NCBI GenBank assembly: GCA_963573385.1
Contig: CAUYLG010071813.1
Coordinates: 60,321-124,320 of the forward strand
Length of the DNA: 64,000 nt
Source: Cacajao melanocephalus
Taxonomy: Eukaryota > Chordata > Mammalia > Primates > Pitheciidae
Direction of reading: 5' to 3'
The notes beneath the pieces are model-generated. The model was not told where the DNA came from. It was given only the letters and a program-made list of their open reading frames with translations, and ran no database searches. The translations under genes and the position numbers were made by a program. Below are positions 25,583 through 39,092 of this stretch, piece by piece. Every line of letters starts with the position of its first letter. The stretch's first letter is position 1.

Positions 25583-25820
25583 GTGTTTGCTTCCTGGAGC
25601 TCCCATAACAAGTTACCACAAATTCGGTGGCTTAAAAACAACTGAAATTTATTTTCCCACAGTTCTGGAAGCCAGAAGTCCAAGGTCAAGCTGCCAGCAG
25701 GTCACACTCCCTCTGAAGCCTCTAGGGGAAGAATCCTTCCTGGCTTCTTCCAACTTCGGGTAGCTCCAGCTGTTCCTTGGTTTACAGCTGCATAACTCCA
25801 ACCTCTGCCTCTGTTTTCTT

Positions 25821-26070
25821 TTTTGTTTCTCTTTTGTTCACAGCTTTATTGAGAAATAATTCACATATCATACATTCACTTAAAGTATACAACTCAATGA
25901 TGTTAGTATATTTTCAAAGCTTTACATCACCACAATCTAATTTTGAAATATTTTTGCTCTTCCTGGAAAGAAACCCCATTCCCATTAGCTGTCACTTCCC
26001 ATCCCAGTCCCTAGCCCTAGGCAACCATTAATTTATTTTAGGTGTGTGTAATTTTGCCTATTCTGATCAA
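25821..26070 (-). mobile_element. L1M 3' end, antisense, inside the MLT1
   Basis: T-rich start followed by CAGCTTTATTGAGAAATAATTC, a CACATATCATACATTCACTTAAAG segment, and AAGAAACCCCATTCCCATTAG. This is the antisense 3' UTR order of an old L1. A polypyrimidine tract follows directly on its right. Confidence 0.75.
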
Positions 26071-26212
26071 TTTCTTTCTTTCTTCTTTATTTTTCTTTCT
26101 TTCTCTTTCCTTCTTTCTCCGTCCTTCTTTTTTCCCTTCCCTTCCTTTCTTCTTCCTTCCCTTCCTTCCCTCCTTCCTTCCTTCTTTCTTTCTTTTCTTT
26201 TCTTTTCTTTTT
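26071..26212. repeat. CTTT/CCTT polypyrimidine microsatellite
   Basis: About 140 bp almost entirely C and T in changing CTTT, CCTT, TTCC and TTTTC units. Long mirror-like homopyrimidine tracts of this type can adopt triplex structures in vitro. The 101-codon frame over it (26042-26347) is low complexity. Confidence 0.95.
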
Positions 26213-26378
26213 AACATAGCCTTCTCCTCTGTGTGTTTTCTCCTTTACTTACAAGGGTCACTTGTCATTGGATTTAGAGGTGATCTAATCTCAAGATCCT
26301 TAACTGCATTTGTAAAGACTACTTTTACAAATCAGATCACATTATAGGTTCTGGTGGCCACTGTTCAGTCCACTATGT

Positions 26379-27573
26379 CTGAACTGTGAGGACAGGGTAT
26401 GAAAACATGAGCTAACGGGTCCTGTGTTCCTGACATATTTTAATAATTTTAAGCCCCTTAGAGATGACTGCCTGTTTGAAGCTTCCAATAGGCTTCATGC
26501 CAAATCTGGCTATTGGCTAGGGAGAGGAAGACAGAAGTCATGCAATGATTTAAGAACGACATTTGAAAGAGCAGGTTCTGTAATAATGTTCTGCACATTC
26601 CCCTGCCCAAACCCAACTGGTAAGTGTTCAGTGTTTCATGAAACCAAACTTACTAACACAACAACTTCCCTCATTCTTCTCCCTGAACAAAACACCATCC
26701 TGTTGAAACCGAGACCTTTACCTTGCCTGCACCTGTGCCTAAAAATTGACCAAAAAACTGACTTACTTCATATGAAATTCATGACCAGTGACAACAAAGT
26801 GACATCAAACACTCATCAGCAATCCTACCTCATCTGCCTAATAAGTCTATTTTCCACACTGTAGGACAACAATTTTCTACCTTCTCCTCTGGCCCAAAGG
26901 GTCCAACTCCCAACATTCTTAGCTGATGATCTTATATCACACTTCACTGATAAAGTTGAAAATCTCCCATTCTCAAATTTTTAATAAGCTGACATTCATA
27001 TCTATAATCTCAGTGTTCTCTCTTATTACAAATGTATGATTCATTTTCCTATCAGACTCCTGTAGGATAGCATCTCATCACCCTTTCTGAAGGATCTCAG
27101 TCCTGCAATTACCCTTCTCTCCATCATCACTCTTTGCTCCGTAGGTCACTCCCACCAGTATCCAAGGATACTCTACTAATTCCAGCATCTCATGAATAAA
27201 ATCTTCACCGGCATCATAGTCCCCTTGATGCCTTTTTCTCCACTCCTCTTTTTGGCAATTTTTGTTCATTTTTCAGTTCATCTTCCTTGAATTTCATTTC
27301 CCACAACTCATTGGATACTACCTGTGTATAAGTCTCAAAACTCCTTCATGCTGTTAATTTCATCAATCACCACCATGTTCTTAACTTCCTTAACTTTTAT
27401 TTTAACAAGTTCCCTCTCCTTTGCAGATTTCTGCACATTAGTAGAGAGCTCTATTTTCCTTATTCTGTCAGTGACTTCCTTTTTTTCTCAATGCATCCAA
27501 TTTATGCAGAGATAAAATTTTATTGCTATTCTGCTAATCTACCCACTCCACCTCAGTTTTTCCCGTGTGTGTG
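26379..27573. other. Unassigned 1.2-kb stretch
   Basis: No repeat family named. It contains the 146-codon frame 26424-26864. 26880-27560 is pyrimidine-biased on the + strand and might be an eroded old element. The - strand frame 27078-27269 is rich in charged residues but unfamiliar. Confidence 0.4.
26424..26864 (+). other. Open frame of 146 codons, probably non-coding
   Basis: The longest + strand frame outside recognised repeats except for ORF2 pieces. It starts MFLTYFNNFKPLRDD and ends LICLISLFSTL. I see no domain, signal peptide, zinc-binding pattern or repeat. It has no obvious Kozak context and no neighbouring exon. In 64 kb of AT-rich DNA a frame of this size can occur by chance, and I favour that. 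Confidence 0.15.
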
Positions 27574-27593
27574 TTATATATATATATATATAA
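27574..27593. repeat. TA dinucleotide tract
   Basis: Uninterrupted alternating TA for about 20 bp, 20 bp to the left of the inverted repeat. Confidence 0.9.
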
Positions 27594-27612
27594 TCACTTA
27601 CCCCAAGAGAAA

Positions 27613-27691
27613 TATACTAACAGAGGAATATGTAAATGCTATTACTAAAACAGATATATTTAGCTGTTTGTATCTATATGTACAGCTCTAT

Positions 27692-27731
<40 letters not shown>

Positions 27732-27802
27732 CATATATACATTACAAACAGCTAAATATATCTGTTTTAGTAATAGCATTTACATATTCCTCTGTTAGTA
27801 TA
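27613..27802. repeat. Perfect inverted repeat with 60-bp arms around a GT tract
   Basis: The left arm 27613-27672 (from TATACTAACAGAGGAATATG to TTAGCTGTTTGTA) is the exact reverse complement of the right arm 27743-27802. The 70-bp spacer holds the GT microsatellite and a TATATGTAC/GCATATATAC pair that extends the symmetry imperfectly. The arms match no transposon I know and have no TIR-like ends, so it is more likely a fold-back duplication than a MITE. Confidence 0.95.
27693..27728. repeat. GT dinucleotide microsatellite
   Basis: About 18 uninterrupted GT units in the loop of the inverted repeat. Such a tract is expected to vary in length and can form left-handed DNA. Confidence 0.95.
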
Positions 27803-28014
27803 AAATCTACATATCCCACAAAATGGTGAGTGATTTTCTAAAAAATTCACTGATTCTAAAATCTACCAGAGTGATGAAGAACGATTTCAAAAATTGGCCA
27901 GGACTTTTGTTTTCTGTAAAGATGACTGAAGCATGACTTTTGTCCAAATTAAATTGTTATTTTTTTGAAGCAAAAGGGTCTGAATAGATCTCTGAGAAGA
28001 TCAACACTGGTTGA
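27803..28014. other. Short unassigned spacer
   Basis: No signature seen. Confidence 0.35.
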
Positions 28015-28150
28015 GCCCTTTATACTTTTCAGTGAAATTTCGTATTTATCATTTTATTTGATCCTTACAATAGCCCTGTAAAAATTCTGGTATTTATCCT
28101 CTTTTCACATACAAGAAGAAAGATCACTGAGTCTGTGTGACACACCTGAC
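28015..28150 (-). mobile_element. MIR SINE fragment, antisense
   Basis: ATTTATCATTTTATTTGATC, a CTTACAATAGCCCTGTAAAA segment and CCTCTTTTCACATACAAGAA match the reverse-complement core of MIR. Confidence 0.7.
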
Positions 28151-28187
28151 TCCCTCCAGCTGTTACTCAAGCCCATGGCCACCATTC

Positions 28188-28363
28188 CAGTGGCCTTCAC
28201 CTTGGGTGCACATTAGAATCACCTGAGGAGCTTTGAAAAATCTCGATGCCAAGCTGCACTCCACATCAGTTAAATCAGAAACTCTGGTGGATGAGACCAA
28301 GGCATCAATAGTTTTGAAAATGCTCCAGGTAATTTTAGTGTGCAGCTGTGTTTGACAGCCATG
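28188..28363 (+). mobile_element. MER5A (hAT-Charlie nonautonomous DNA transposon)
   Basis: CAGTGGCCTTCACCTTGGGT at the left, GCACATTAGAATCACCTGAGGAGC, then TCCAGGTAATTTTAGTGTGCAGC and GTTTGACAGCC at the right give the MER5A order with its inverted termini. No transposase. Confidence 0.85.
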
Positions 28364-28443
28364 CATTGCTCCATCCTTTCTGGAACACCACCGTCTACCA
28401 AATTCAACCCCCTCCTTTCTCACCTTTGAAAAGGATGTTTACT

Positions 28444-29934
<1,491 letters not shown>

Positions 29935-30225
29935 CACTTCTACCCATTTTGCTTCTTCCTGTTTCCCAGCATGCACTGTCTTGCAATCAGGCTGTTTTCT
30001 GCCTGTTGCCCCACCCACTCATTCATGCTAATCCCCAGACTTGTGTCTGTTCATCCTGCTTTTTCCACTGGATGCTCCCTGTCTCCTCTGTCCCCAGAAA
30101 ACGTACAATCACTCCTCAAGGCACCATTTAGGCCACATCCTCTCCATGAAACTTCTAACTAACTCTGGACCACAGTGACCTTGCCATCCTCTGAGCCTCC
30201 ACTCCTCTCACAGGACCACAGTGGC
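29935..30225 (+). mobile_element. Possible L2 (LINE2) fragment
   Basis: CT-rich sequence with CACTCCTCAAGGCACCATTT, a CATCCTCTCCATGAAACTTC segment and TGACCTTGCCATCCTCTGAG follows the order of the L2 3' coding region (TCAAGACCCAGCTC...CCTCCATGAAGCC). Diverged, boundaries soft. Confidence 0.45.
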
Positions 30226-30397
30226 TCAATGTCCTCCTAGCCCTTCTGCAATTTTCTACCCCAAACGGGACCCTTGCTCTGAGGTGCCAAGGAGAGTGCA
30301 CACAGATGCCCAACATTGAGAGACCAAACCCTATACCACAGAGAACTGACATCCTACTTTCCATGTAAGCACAGGATCCGTTAGAACCTAAAAGCAA

Positions 30398-30870
30398 TTA
30401 TGATGGTTAATTTTATCTGTCAACTTGATTGAGCCATGGGGTGCCCAGACATTTGGCCAAACATTATTCTGGGTGTGTCTGTGAGGGTGTTTATGGATGA
30501 GATTAACATTTCAATCAGTAGATGACTAAAGCAAATGTTTCTGCCTGATGTGGGTGGGCTTCATCCAAGGATAATTGAGAAGAAACTTTTCCTGCCTAAC
30601 TACTGTTAAGCTGGGACATCAGTCTTCTCCTGTTTCCAAACTCAGTCTTAAACTGTAACTTCTCCCCTCAGTTTTCTTGGTTTTCAGGTCTTTGGATGCA
30701 GTCTGAAATGATGCCACCAGCTCTCCTGGGTCTCTAGCTTGCCTATTACAGATCTTGACACATGTCAACTTCCACAATCACATGAGCCAATCCCTTATGA
30801 TAAATCATAAACATACACATACACACACACACATTTTCATCCTATTGGTTCTGTTTTTCTGCAAGGTTCA
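30398..30870 (+). mobile_element. Interspersed repeat of LTR-like type, family not named
   Basis: GATGGTTAATTTTATCTGTC, AACTTGATTGAGCCATGGGG, TATTCTGGGTGTGTCTGTGA, a CTCCTGGGTCTCTAGCTTGCC segment, GAGCCAATCCCTTATGATAA and CCTATTGGTTCTGTTTTTCTG are diagnostic of a common primate repeat. I recognise the sequence but not the Repbase name. A CA tract at 30814-30832 replaces its usual AT/CT-rich part. Confidence 0.75.
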
Positions 30871-31657
30871 CATCAAGACAGCAATATAGACTGTGCTCAA
30901 ACACTGCTACATTTACCATCTCAAGATGGAAGGAGACCTCAAAGTGCTCTTTAAATGTTTGTTATGTGCTGGGGTGGTCAGCTGATCTTTTTAATTAAAA
31001 ATGTTCCCCTCTTTAATCGTCAGAAAAAAGTAAGTTGGATTTAGTGATCCTTGAGGAATAGTTCACCTTTAAAATTATACGACTCTGATTTTTATTCTAC
31101 TCAACAGGTGGACTTCGGTCCATTGATTTAGCACCATGTCAGCATCATTAAATTTAACTAAACAAAGTCTGCTCATTGTGCATTTACCTGAGTGACATCA
31201 TCCATGTATAAGTGACATGTCAGCATTTCAGCTGAGGTGTGAATGATAGACTGCTAGGCACTATTAGCATGTAGTCTAAGCTATTCCTATCTTAATACAT
31301 ACCCTTTATGTCATTCAGTACCAACCAGTGTGTAGAAAACTAGTACTACTTGGCCTGTTTTCTCCACAAGTCTAAGGTGACACAGCTGACTGAGCCTTCA
31401 GCACCTGCTGGTGTAGCAGTCTGCCAGAGCTGCCAGGATTCTGGAAGGGAGGGACAACCATGGCCTCCACCCCAGGATTGCAGTCAGCCAAGGATATTTC
31501 ATGCCCAAAATAACTGGGTTTCTTAAGGTGACAGCTCACAGATACTTAAGAACTTAAGTCTATCCCTGTTCACACCCCACCTCACCCTACTCCCTGCCCC
31601 ACCAAGCTGGGTTAGAATAGATTCTGGTTTACAAATATTCTAAAAAAATAGAATATC
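30871..31657. other. Unassigned stretch
   Basis: No gene or repeat recognised over about 790 bp. A CT-rich patch is at 31560-31605. Confidence 0.4.
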
Positions 31658-32424
31658 TTTTTTATTTTTTAAGTAATGGTTTTACTGAGTTTTATTCACC
31701 TACAACACAATTCGTCCATTTAAAATATCCAATTCCATGGATTTAGTACTTTCACAGAATCATGTAATTATCACCAATATCAGTTTTAGAACATTTTCAT
31801 AATTTCAAAAAGCAACCCAGTATCCTTTAGCTGTCATCCACCACCTTCCCCATCACCCCAATCTCCCAGCCCTAAGCAACCACTAATCTACTTTTTGACT
31901 CTATAGATTTGTCTATTCTGAATATTTCATATACATGGAATGGTATATATGTAGTCCTTTGTGGTTAGCTTTTTTCATTCTGCATAATTTTCCAACATTT
32001 ATCTAAGTTGTGGCATGTATCTGCACTTCATTTTTTATGACTAATATTCCATTGCATGAACATACCATATTTTGTTTTACCATCCGTTAGCTGATTGACA
32101 TTTGGGTCATTTTCATCTTTTTGGTAATTATAAATAATACTTTTACGAATATTCTTGCACAAGTTTTTGTGTAGATATATGCTTTTCTTTCTCTTGATAT
32201 ATACCTAGCAATGGAATTGCTGGCTGGATCACATGGCAACCTTATGTTTAATTTCTGAGAAAATACCAAGTGACTATAAAAGTTTATATTCCTACCACTG
32301 GTGTATGAGAGTTCTGCTTTCTCCCACACCCTCACCAAACTTACCATCTGACTTTTTCATTCTAACTATCCTAGTGAGTATGATGTTTCTTACTGTCGTT
32401 TTGATTTGCATTTTCCTAATGGTG

Positions 32425-34103
32425 ACATCAGCAAGATGCCAGAATAGGGCGTCCCAGGTAACAGGATCCCCCACAGAAAATCCAATCAGAAACTAGCCAC
32501 AGACAAAAACACCTTGTGAAAATCCTGAAACATGGGAATGAGACTGAGACAGCTTTGTGGGCCATGTAACTTAATAAAAAACACAAGAGAGGGCAAAAGA
32601 AACAGTCTCACTTTGACCACACCACCTGCCTCTCTCCCAAATTGGCACAGTATGACAAAGAGAGAATTCCCTAGGGATTATGGTTTCTATTATGAGAAAA
32701 GAGAACCAGAGGAGGACATTCACCTTCTCTAGTATTATGAGATGTTTCCTGGGAAGCCCCTTTCAGTTTCACCTCATTGAGAAGGCTGAGGGTAATGGCA
32801 CCACTGGACCACTCGGAGTCAGGTAGAAACACAGAAGTGAAACAGAGTTCACAGCAACCAGCATGAGGATCTTGGTGGCAGCTGTGCTCCTGACACCCAT
32901 GGTGCGAATCAGAAGTACCAGCCAGCAGCAAAGCCCACCTGCAAAAGTCCAGCTGGTCACCCCTAGAAGTGGTGAACAGTTCTACCTGACATGAATCCCT
33001 AGATCCAGGCCCAGCCTCAGACCCTGCCCCAAGACCCCTCAAGTGAGAGAGATGCTCATCACAACACATTTCAGGAAAAAGCAGGGTCTAATTATGGCAG
33101 ACCCATGAGTTTAAACAGTGCTCATTCTGGCCCCAAAGCCTACCATAAGAGAGCACGGTGAGGGAGGGAGGTGCTGGGATGAAATCTACCACATTGCATT
33201 TCTGCAATAAATATCTAGAACAAAAAAAAGAAGAAAGAGCTTAAATAACCTAATCTTACACATCAAGGAACTAGAAAAAAAAAAAAAGAACTAAACCCAA
33301 AATTAATAGAAAGAAGAAAATAACAAAGATCAGGACATAAAAAGGTAAAAATAGAGAGTAGAAAAGAGACACTAGAAAATAGAGACCAGCAAAACAACAG
33401 GAAAAAATTAACGACTCAAAGAGTTGATTTTTTGAAAAGCTAAACAAAATCAGCAAACCCTTAACTAGACTTACTATGAAAAAAAGAGAAATAAAATCAG
33501 AAAAGAAAGAGAAACAATTACAACTGATACTACAGAAATACAAAGATCATAAGAGATTATTCTGAATAATTATACACCAACAAATTTGATAACCTAGATG
33601 AAATAGATAAATTCTTAGACATGTATAGCCTAGGAAAACTGAATCTTGAAGAAACAGAAAATCTGAAAAGACCAATAACAAGAGATTGAATCAGTCATTA
33701 AAAAGTCTCCCATCAAAGAAAGCCCAGAACATGATGGCTTCACTGCTGAAATCTACAAAACATTTAAAGAAAAACTAGTGTCAGTCCTTCTCAAGCTCTT
33801 CCAAATAATGAAAGGAGGGAATATTAAACTCTTTTTACAAGGTTTAGCATTATCCTGATACCAAAGTCTGATAAGGACATTACAAGCAAAGAAAATTACA
33901 GGCCAACATCCCTGATGAACATAGATGCAAAAATACTCAACAAAACACCATCAACTTGAATTCAATAGCCCACAAATTAAAAGAATCACTCATCGTGATC
34001 AAGTTAGATTTATCCCAGGGATTCAAGGATGGTTCAACGTATGCAAATCTGTAAATGCGATACAACACAGTAAAAGAGTGAAGGACAAAACCCATATGAT
34101 GAG
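32425..34103 (+). mobile_element. L1M with 5' UTR joined directly to ORF2, 3'-truncated
   Basis: Starts with an L1M 5' end (ACATCAGCAAGATGCCAGAATAGG) and a ~780-bp 5' UTR. At about 33210-33230 it passes directly into ORF2 linker sequence. ORF1, the inter-ORF region and the endonuclease are missing. ORF2 runs through [23 protein letters not shown], KSPIKESPEHDGFTAEIYKT-like and [14 protein letters not shown] sequence to KDKTHMM and stops inside the RT with no tail. Stops and frameshifts throughout. Confidence 0.8.
33230..34103 (+). pseudogene. L1 ORF2 linker and N-terminal RT, broken
   Basis: Translation in shifting frames gives the region preceding the RT fingers and motifs 0-1: EFNQSLKSLPSKKAQN-like at 33690-33730, then [12 protein letters not shown] near 33900 and [29 protein letters not shown] at 33985-34075. 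The frame 33925-34137 is the longest open piece. The RT active-site segment is not reached. Confidence 0.75.
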
Positions 34104-34289
34104 TAATGGTGTTGTGCATTGTTTCATGTGTTTTTGACTATTTGGTATCTTCTCTGGAGAAATGTCTATTCAGTTACTTTCCTCATTTTTTGATTGGATT
34201 ACTTGTCTTTTTCACTGAATTGTAAAAGTTGTTTACATAATCTAGTTACAAGTCCATTATCAAGTATATGATTTGCAAGTATTTTCTGG

Positions 34290-34385
34290 AATGATTTGGG
34301 TTGGAGAGCTTTTCAATAATACTAATAATGCCTGATGCCTACCCTTCAGAGATTTGCATTTATTTGATCTGTTGGCTGGGTCCAC
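34290..34385 (+). mobile_element. MER5-type hAT fragment
   Basis: GGAGAGCTTTTCAATAATAC, AATGCCTGATGCCTACCC, and CAGAGATTTGCATTTATTTGATCTGTTGGCTGGG follow the MER5A/B interior. The termini are missing or eroded. Confidence 0.5.
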
Positions 34386-35430
34386 TCATATGTTGTCAGT
34401 GTGTAGTAGACAAATAAAAACCTACAGATTTAGGATATCTGCTATCTTGGGGTCCCAGAACCTACCACTTAAGACTCCAGAGCAAGGGGCAGCCTACCGG
34501 TAATGACTATTTCCAGGGCCGCTGTCATTTTATTCAGGAATTCATTGCCCTTTGTTGTCCCCAGAACTTTGTTAGGGCCAGGTTTACACAAACAGATTTC
34601 TGTAACTTTTTTAAGCAATATTATGAGAATTTTTATTCCAAAATTCTTTATCCCATACAACACAAGAACCTAGGTGGTTTAGCATTAAATGATAAGTTTT
34701 ATACCCATTAACCTTGAGATATCGCACCACTCAAAAGTAAATATGTACTCTCAGTGGTGTTCAGAGATGTATTCTTCCATTAGGTATACACACAGCAGTG
34801 CATTTAGGCTAAAGTACTTTCAGTAAAAAGGTGACAAATGTGAAGCATTTTGTATTAGTTTGGGAAAATGTCTCAATCCCTTAAAAATAAAATTTACCTT
34901 CTTACTGCATCTCCTTTTTTCCCCTTTAGCTATAAAATCACCTGTTAATATTTAAGTAATGATGATCTAGGCTTGGTTATTTCTTGGCAGAAAAAAATAA
35001 TAATCGTCGTATTACCTGCTGGGAAAAACGCTATCCAGAGGTCTCTAAAACTATTATAAACCATGAATATGCAAAGAGATTTCTCTAACTTTTAACCCGA
35101 GTGGAAGAGGTTAGGACGATTTTAATCCCTTTCCTCCCTCTGAGTTCCTTATGTAAAATCTTTGATGATCCCATAACCCCTCCCACAGCCCTGTATCCCA
35201 AGCAGTTTTGAGAGGGACAGAATTTGCCACATCACAAAGAGAAAAGCAAATGTACAGTGTCTTCTTACACCCTTTCTCAGACAGTAAATGCCTTCTTTCT
35301 TCTATTAATATACCTACAAAAAAACACATGTTTATCACACTAGAGAATATGCTCCAAGATGACCTGCTGTCATCACTGTAGACATAAGCATAGCTGCAGA
35401 ATCTTAAATATCAGCTTTCCTTGCTTAAAG
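34386..35430. other. Unassigned 1-kb stretch
   Basis: No gene or repeat recognised. Frames on the - strand at 34469-34663 and 35111-35338 have no known domains. Confidence 0.45.
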
Positions 35431-35534
35431 CACAGATAGATAGATAACGACAGATAAATAGGTAGGTAGGTAGGTAGGTGGGTAGACAGACAGCTAGTAA
35501 GATAGATAGATAGACAGACAAACAGATAGACACA

Positions 35535-35567
<33 letters not shown>
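35431..35567. repeat. Compound tetranucleotide STR (GATA/GGTA/GACA/CATA)
   Basis: Adjoining blocks of AGAT, GGTA, GACA and ACAT repeats, ending with seven CATA units at about 35534-35561. Low-complexity - strand frames (YVCMYVC, YLPTYLP patterns) derive from it. Expected to be length-polymorphic. Confidence 0.95.
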
Positions 35568-37501
<1,934 letters not shown>

Positions 37502-38165
37502 TAAAATTATAATTTAAGAGAGCTTTAAATGTCTAGAAGAGGCTGTTATCAGCTGAGTAACATGCTGCTGATAGATGAAGGAAGATGAAGGCTAAGAACT
37601 CATCCACGTCTCTGGCTTTTTCTGGAAGGTCACAGCAAATTCCAATCTACTTCAGGCAATGCTATCAAACACTCAATTCCCCTAGCCATTGATTATTTCT
37701 TCAACAAATATTTTGAATACCTACCAAATTCCAGACTCTCAGACTCAATGCCAGCAGGTGGTCCTTGCCCTCAAGAAGTATAAATTTGAAAAAGAAAAAC
37801 GTTAAATTAATTACAAATTATTATAAGTAATAGTAAAGAGATGATTTCAGCCTGCCTGAGAAGAGGACATTTATGCTGAGACCCATAAAGTAAGAAGTGA
37901 GGACCAGCTAGAGAAACCTTCAGAGTCAGTAGCCCTGAAGTAAGATGAGCTTGCAGGATTCTTGGAAGTGGAAGGAGATCCAGTGACTGGAGCTTAACAA
38001 GCCATGCAGGGATGGGGAACGAGGCCAAAATCAAGTTAGGGTGCTAAGAAAGGACCTGTGGGGAGTTCTGGTGAAAGGTTTTGATTTTGTTATATAATAA
38101 AATGAAAAAGAAATAGAGAAGTGGTTTAAGCAAGAGACTAACGTCATTCAATTTACATTTTAAAC
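37502..38165. repeat. Unassigned spacer, then probable ancient repeat
   Basis: From about 37690, CTTCAACAAATATTTTGAAT, a GGTCCTTGCCCTCAAGAAGTA segment, GAAGAGGACATTTATGCTGAG, and ACCTGTGGGGAGTTCTGGTG to AGACTAACGTCATTCAATTTA follow an ancient repeat order common in mammals. I cannot name the family. 37502-37689 is unassigned. Confidence 0.4.
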
Positions 38166-38679
38166 ACATCCATCTAGAGAGTTTTGTTTCTGGTATAGAG
38201 GAGTGAGATCGTAACAAACAATCCTCCTGCAAAGAACAATGTAAATTCTGGGCAAAATAGAAAAGGCAACCACTTTAGTCTCTGGAGACTCAACAAAGCC
38301 TGGCCGGCTAAGGGACTCTGCCTTTCTCATCTGATTTCCTTTCAATGCTCTCCTTGCACACTCTTCCCTGGCCACACCACACATCCTGCAGGTGCTTACT
38401 GCCCTGCCTACCTAGGCCCTCTGCATCCCATGCATGCTGGGCTAGTTCACATTCTCTGGACAGACTGGACTGTGTGCAATGTTAGCTTGAACCATAGGAC
38501 CCTGGAGGGCCCAGCTGGCAGGAGCCTTGCGATGATCACATGCGTATCCTCCAGATGAGATCAATAAGACTCAAAATGTCAAATGACTTGTTGAATTCAT
38601 ATAGCAACTAGGGAAGAAAAGGAGCTTTCTGATTCCTGGTCCAAATCTCTCCACATACACCCATATCCTCCAGGCCACC
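38166..38679. other. Unassigned stretch
   Basis: Moderately GC-rich with no recognised gene or repeat. The - strand frame 38160-38384 is not conserved-looking. Confidence 0.4.
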
Positions 38680-39092
38680 TGCTAAGATTGAACAGTGTCC
38701 TCCCAAAATTTCTATGTTGTAGCCCTAACCCACAATGTGACTGTATTTGGAAATGGGGCCTATGCAGAGCTAGTTAAGTTTAAATCAGGTTGAAGGGTGG
38801 GACCATGATACAATGATAAAACGAATGTTGTACTTACTAAGAAGAAATAGCAGAGAGCATGCATCGTCTCTCTTTCTGTGTCTTTCTTACTCTCCTCTCT
38901 CTCTCTGCCATGTGAAAACACAGTGAGACGGTGTAATCTACAAGCCAGGAAAAGGGGCCTCACTAGGAACAAAACTTTACTGTAACCTTGATCTTGGACT
39001 TCCCAGCCTTCAGGACTGTGATAGATAAAAATGTTGCAGAAGACACTCAGGCTGTGGTGTGTTGTTACAGCAGCTCAGGCTGACTCCCACTG
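38680..39092 (+). mobile_element. MLT1-type MaLR LTR (solo)
   Basis: GATTGAACAGTGTCCTCCCA, TAGCCCTAACCCACAATGTG, TGTATTTGGAAATGGGGCC, a CTCTCTCTGCCATGTGAAAACACAGTGAGA segment, ACCTTGATCTTGGACTTCCC and GTTGTTACAGCAGCTCAGGC give MLT1 order in the + orientation. Confidence 0.9.

Larger units (their letters stand above)
25583..26378 (-). mobile_element. MLT1-type MaLR LTR, antisense, split by an L1 end
   Basis: The left part (25583-25820) has AACAAGTTACCACAAATTCG, GGTGGCTTAAAAACAACTG, CACAGTTCTGGAAGCCAGAA and GTCCAAGGTCAAGCTGCCAG. The right part (26213-26378) resumes with CATAGCCTTCTCCTCTGTGT, TCATTGGATTTAGAGGTGAT and TTTGTAAAGACTAC. The two parts fit together as one LTR. Confidence 0.85.
32417..34111. 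repeat. Candidate 8-bp target-site duplication
   Basis: TAATGGTG occurs at 32417-32424, just left of the + strand L1, and at 34104-34111, just right of it. The short length means chance cannot be excluded. Confidence 0.55.
31658..34289 (-). mobile_element. L1M 3' portion, antisense, split by another L1
   Basis: 31658-32424 runs from a T-rich tail through the 3' UTR (TAAGCAACCACTAATCTAC, TAGATTTGTCTATTCTGAAT) into antisense ORF2 (TATTCCATTGCATGAACATA, TATACCTAGCAATGGAATTG). At 34104-34289 the same element resumes (AGTAATGGTGTTGTGCATTG, GGAGAAATGTCTATTCAG, TTGATTGGATTACTTG, AAGTCCATTATCAAGTA). The continuity of ORF2 order across the gap shows it is one element. Confidence 0.85.

Noticed and set aside
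27491..27829. 112-codon frame across the inverted repeat
   Set aside because: The frame reads through the GT tract and palindrome arms. No protein family, low complexity.
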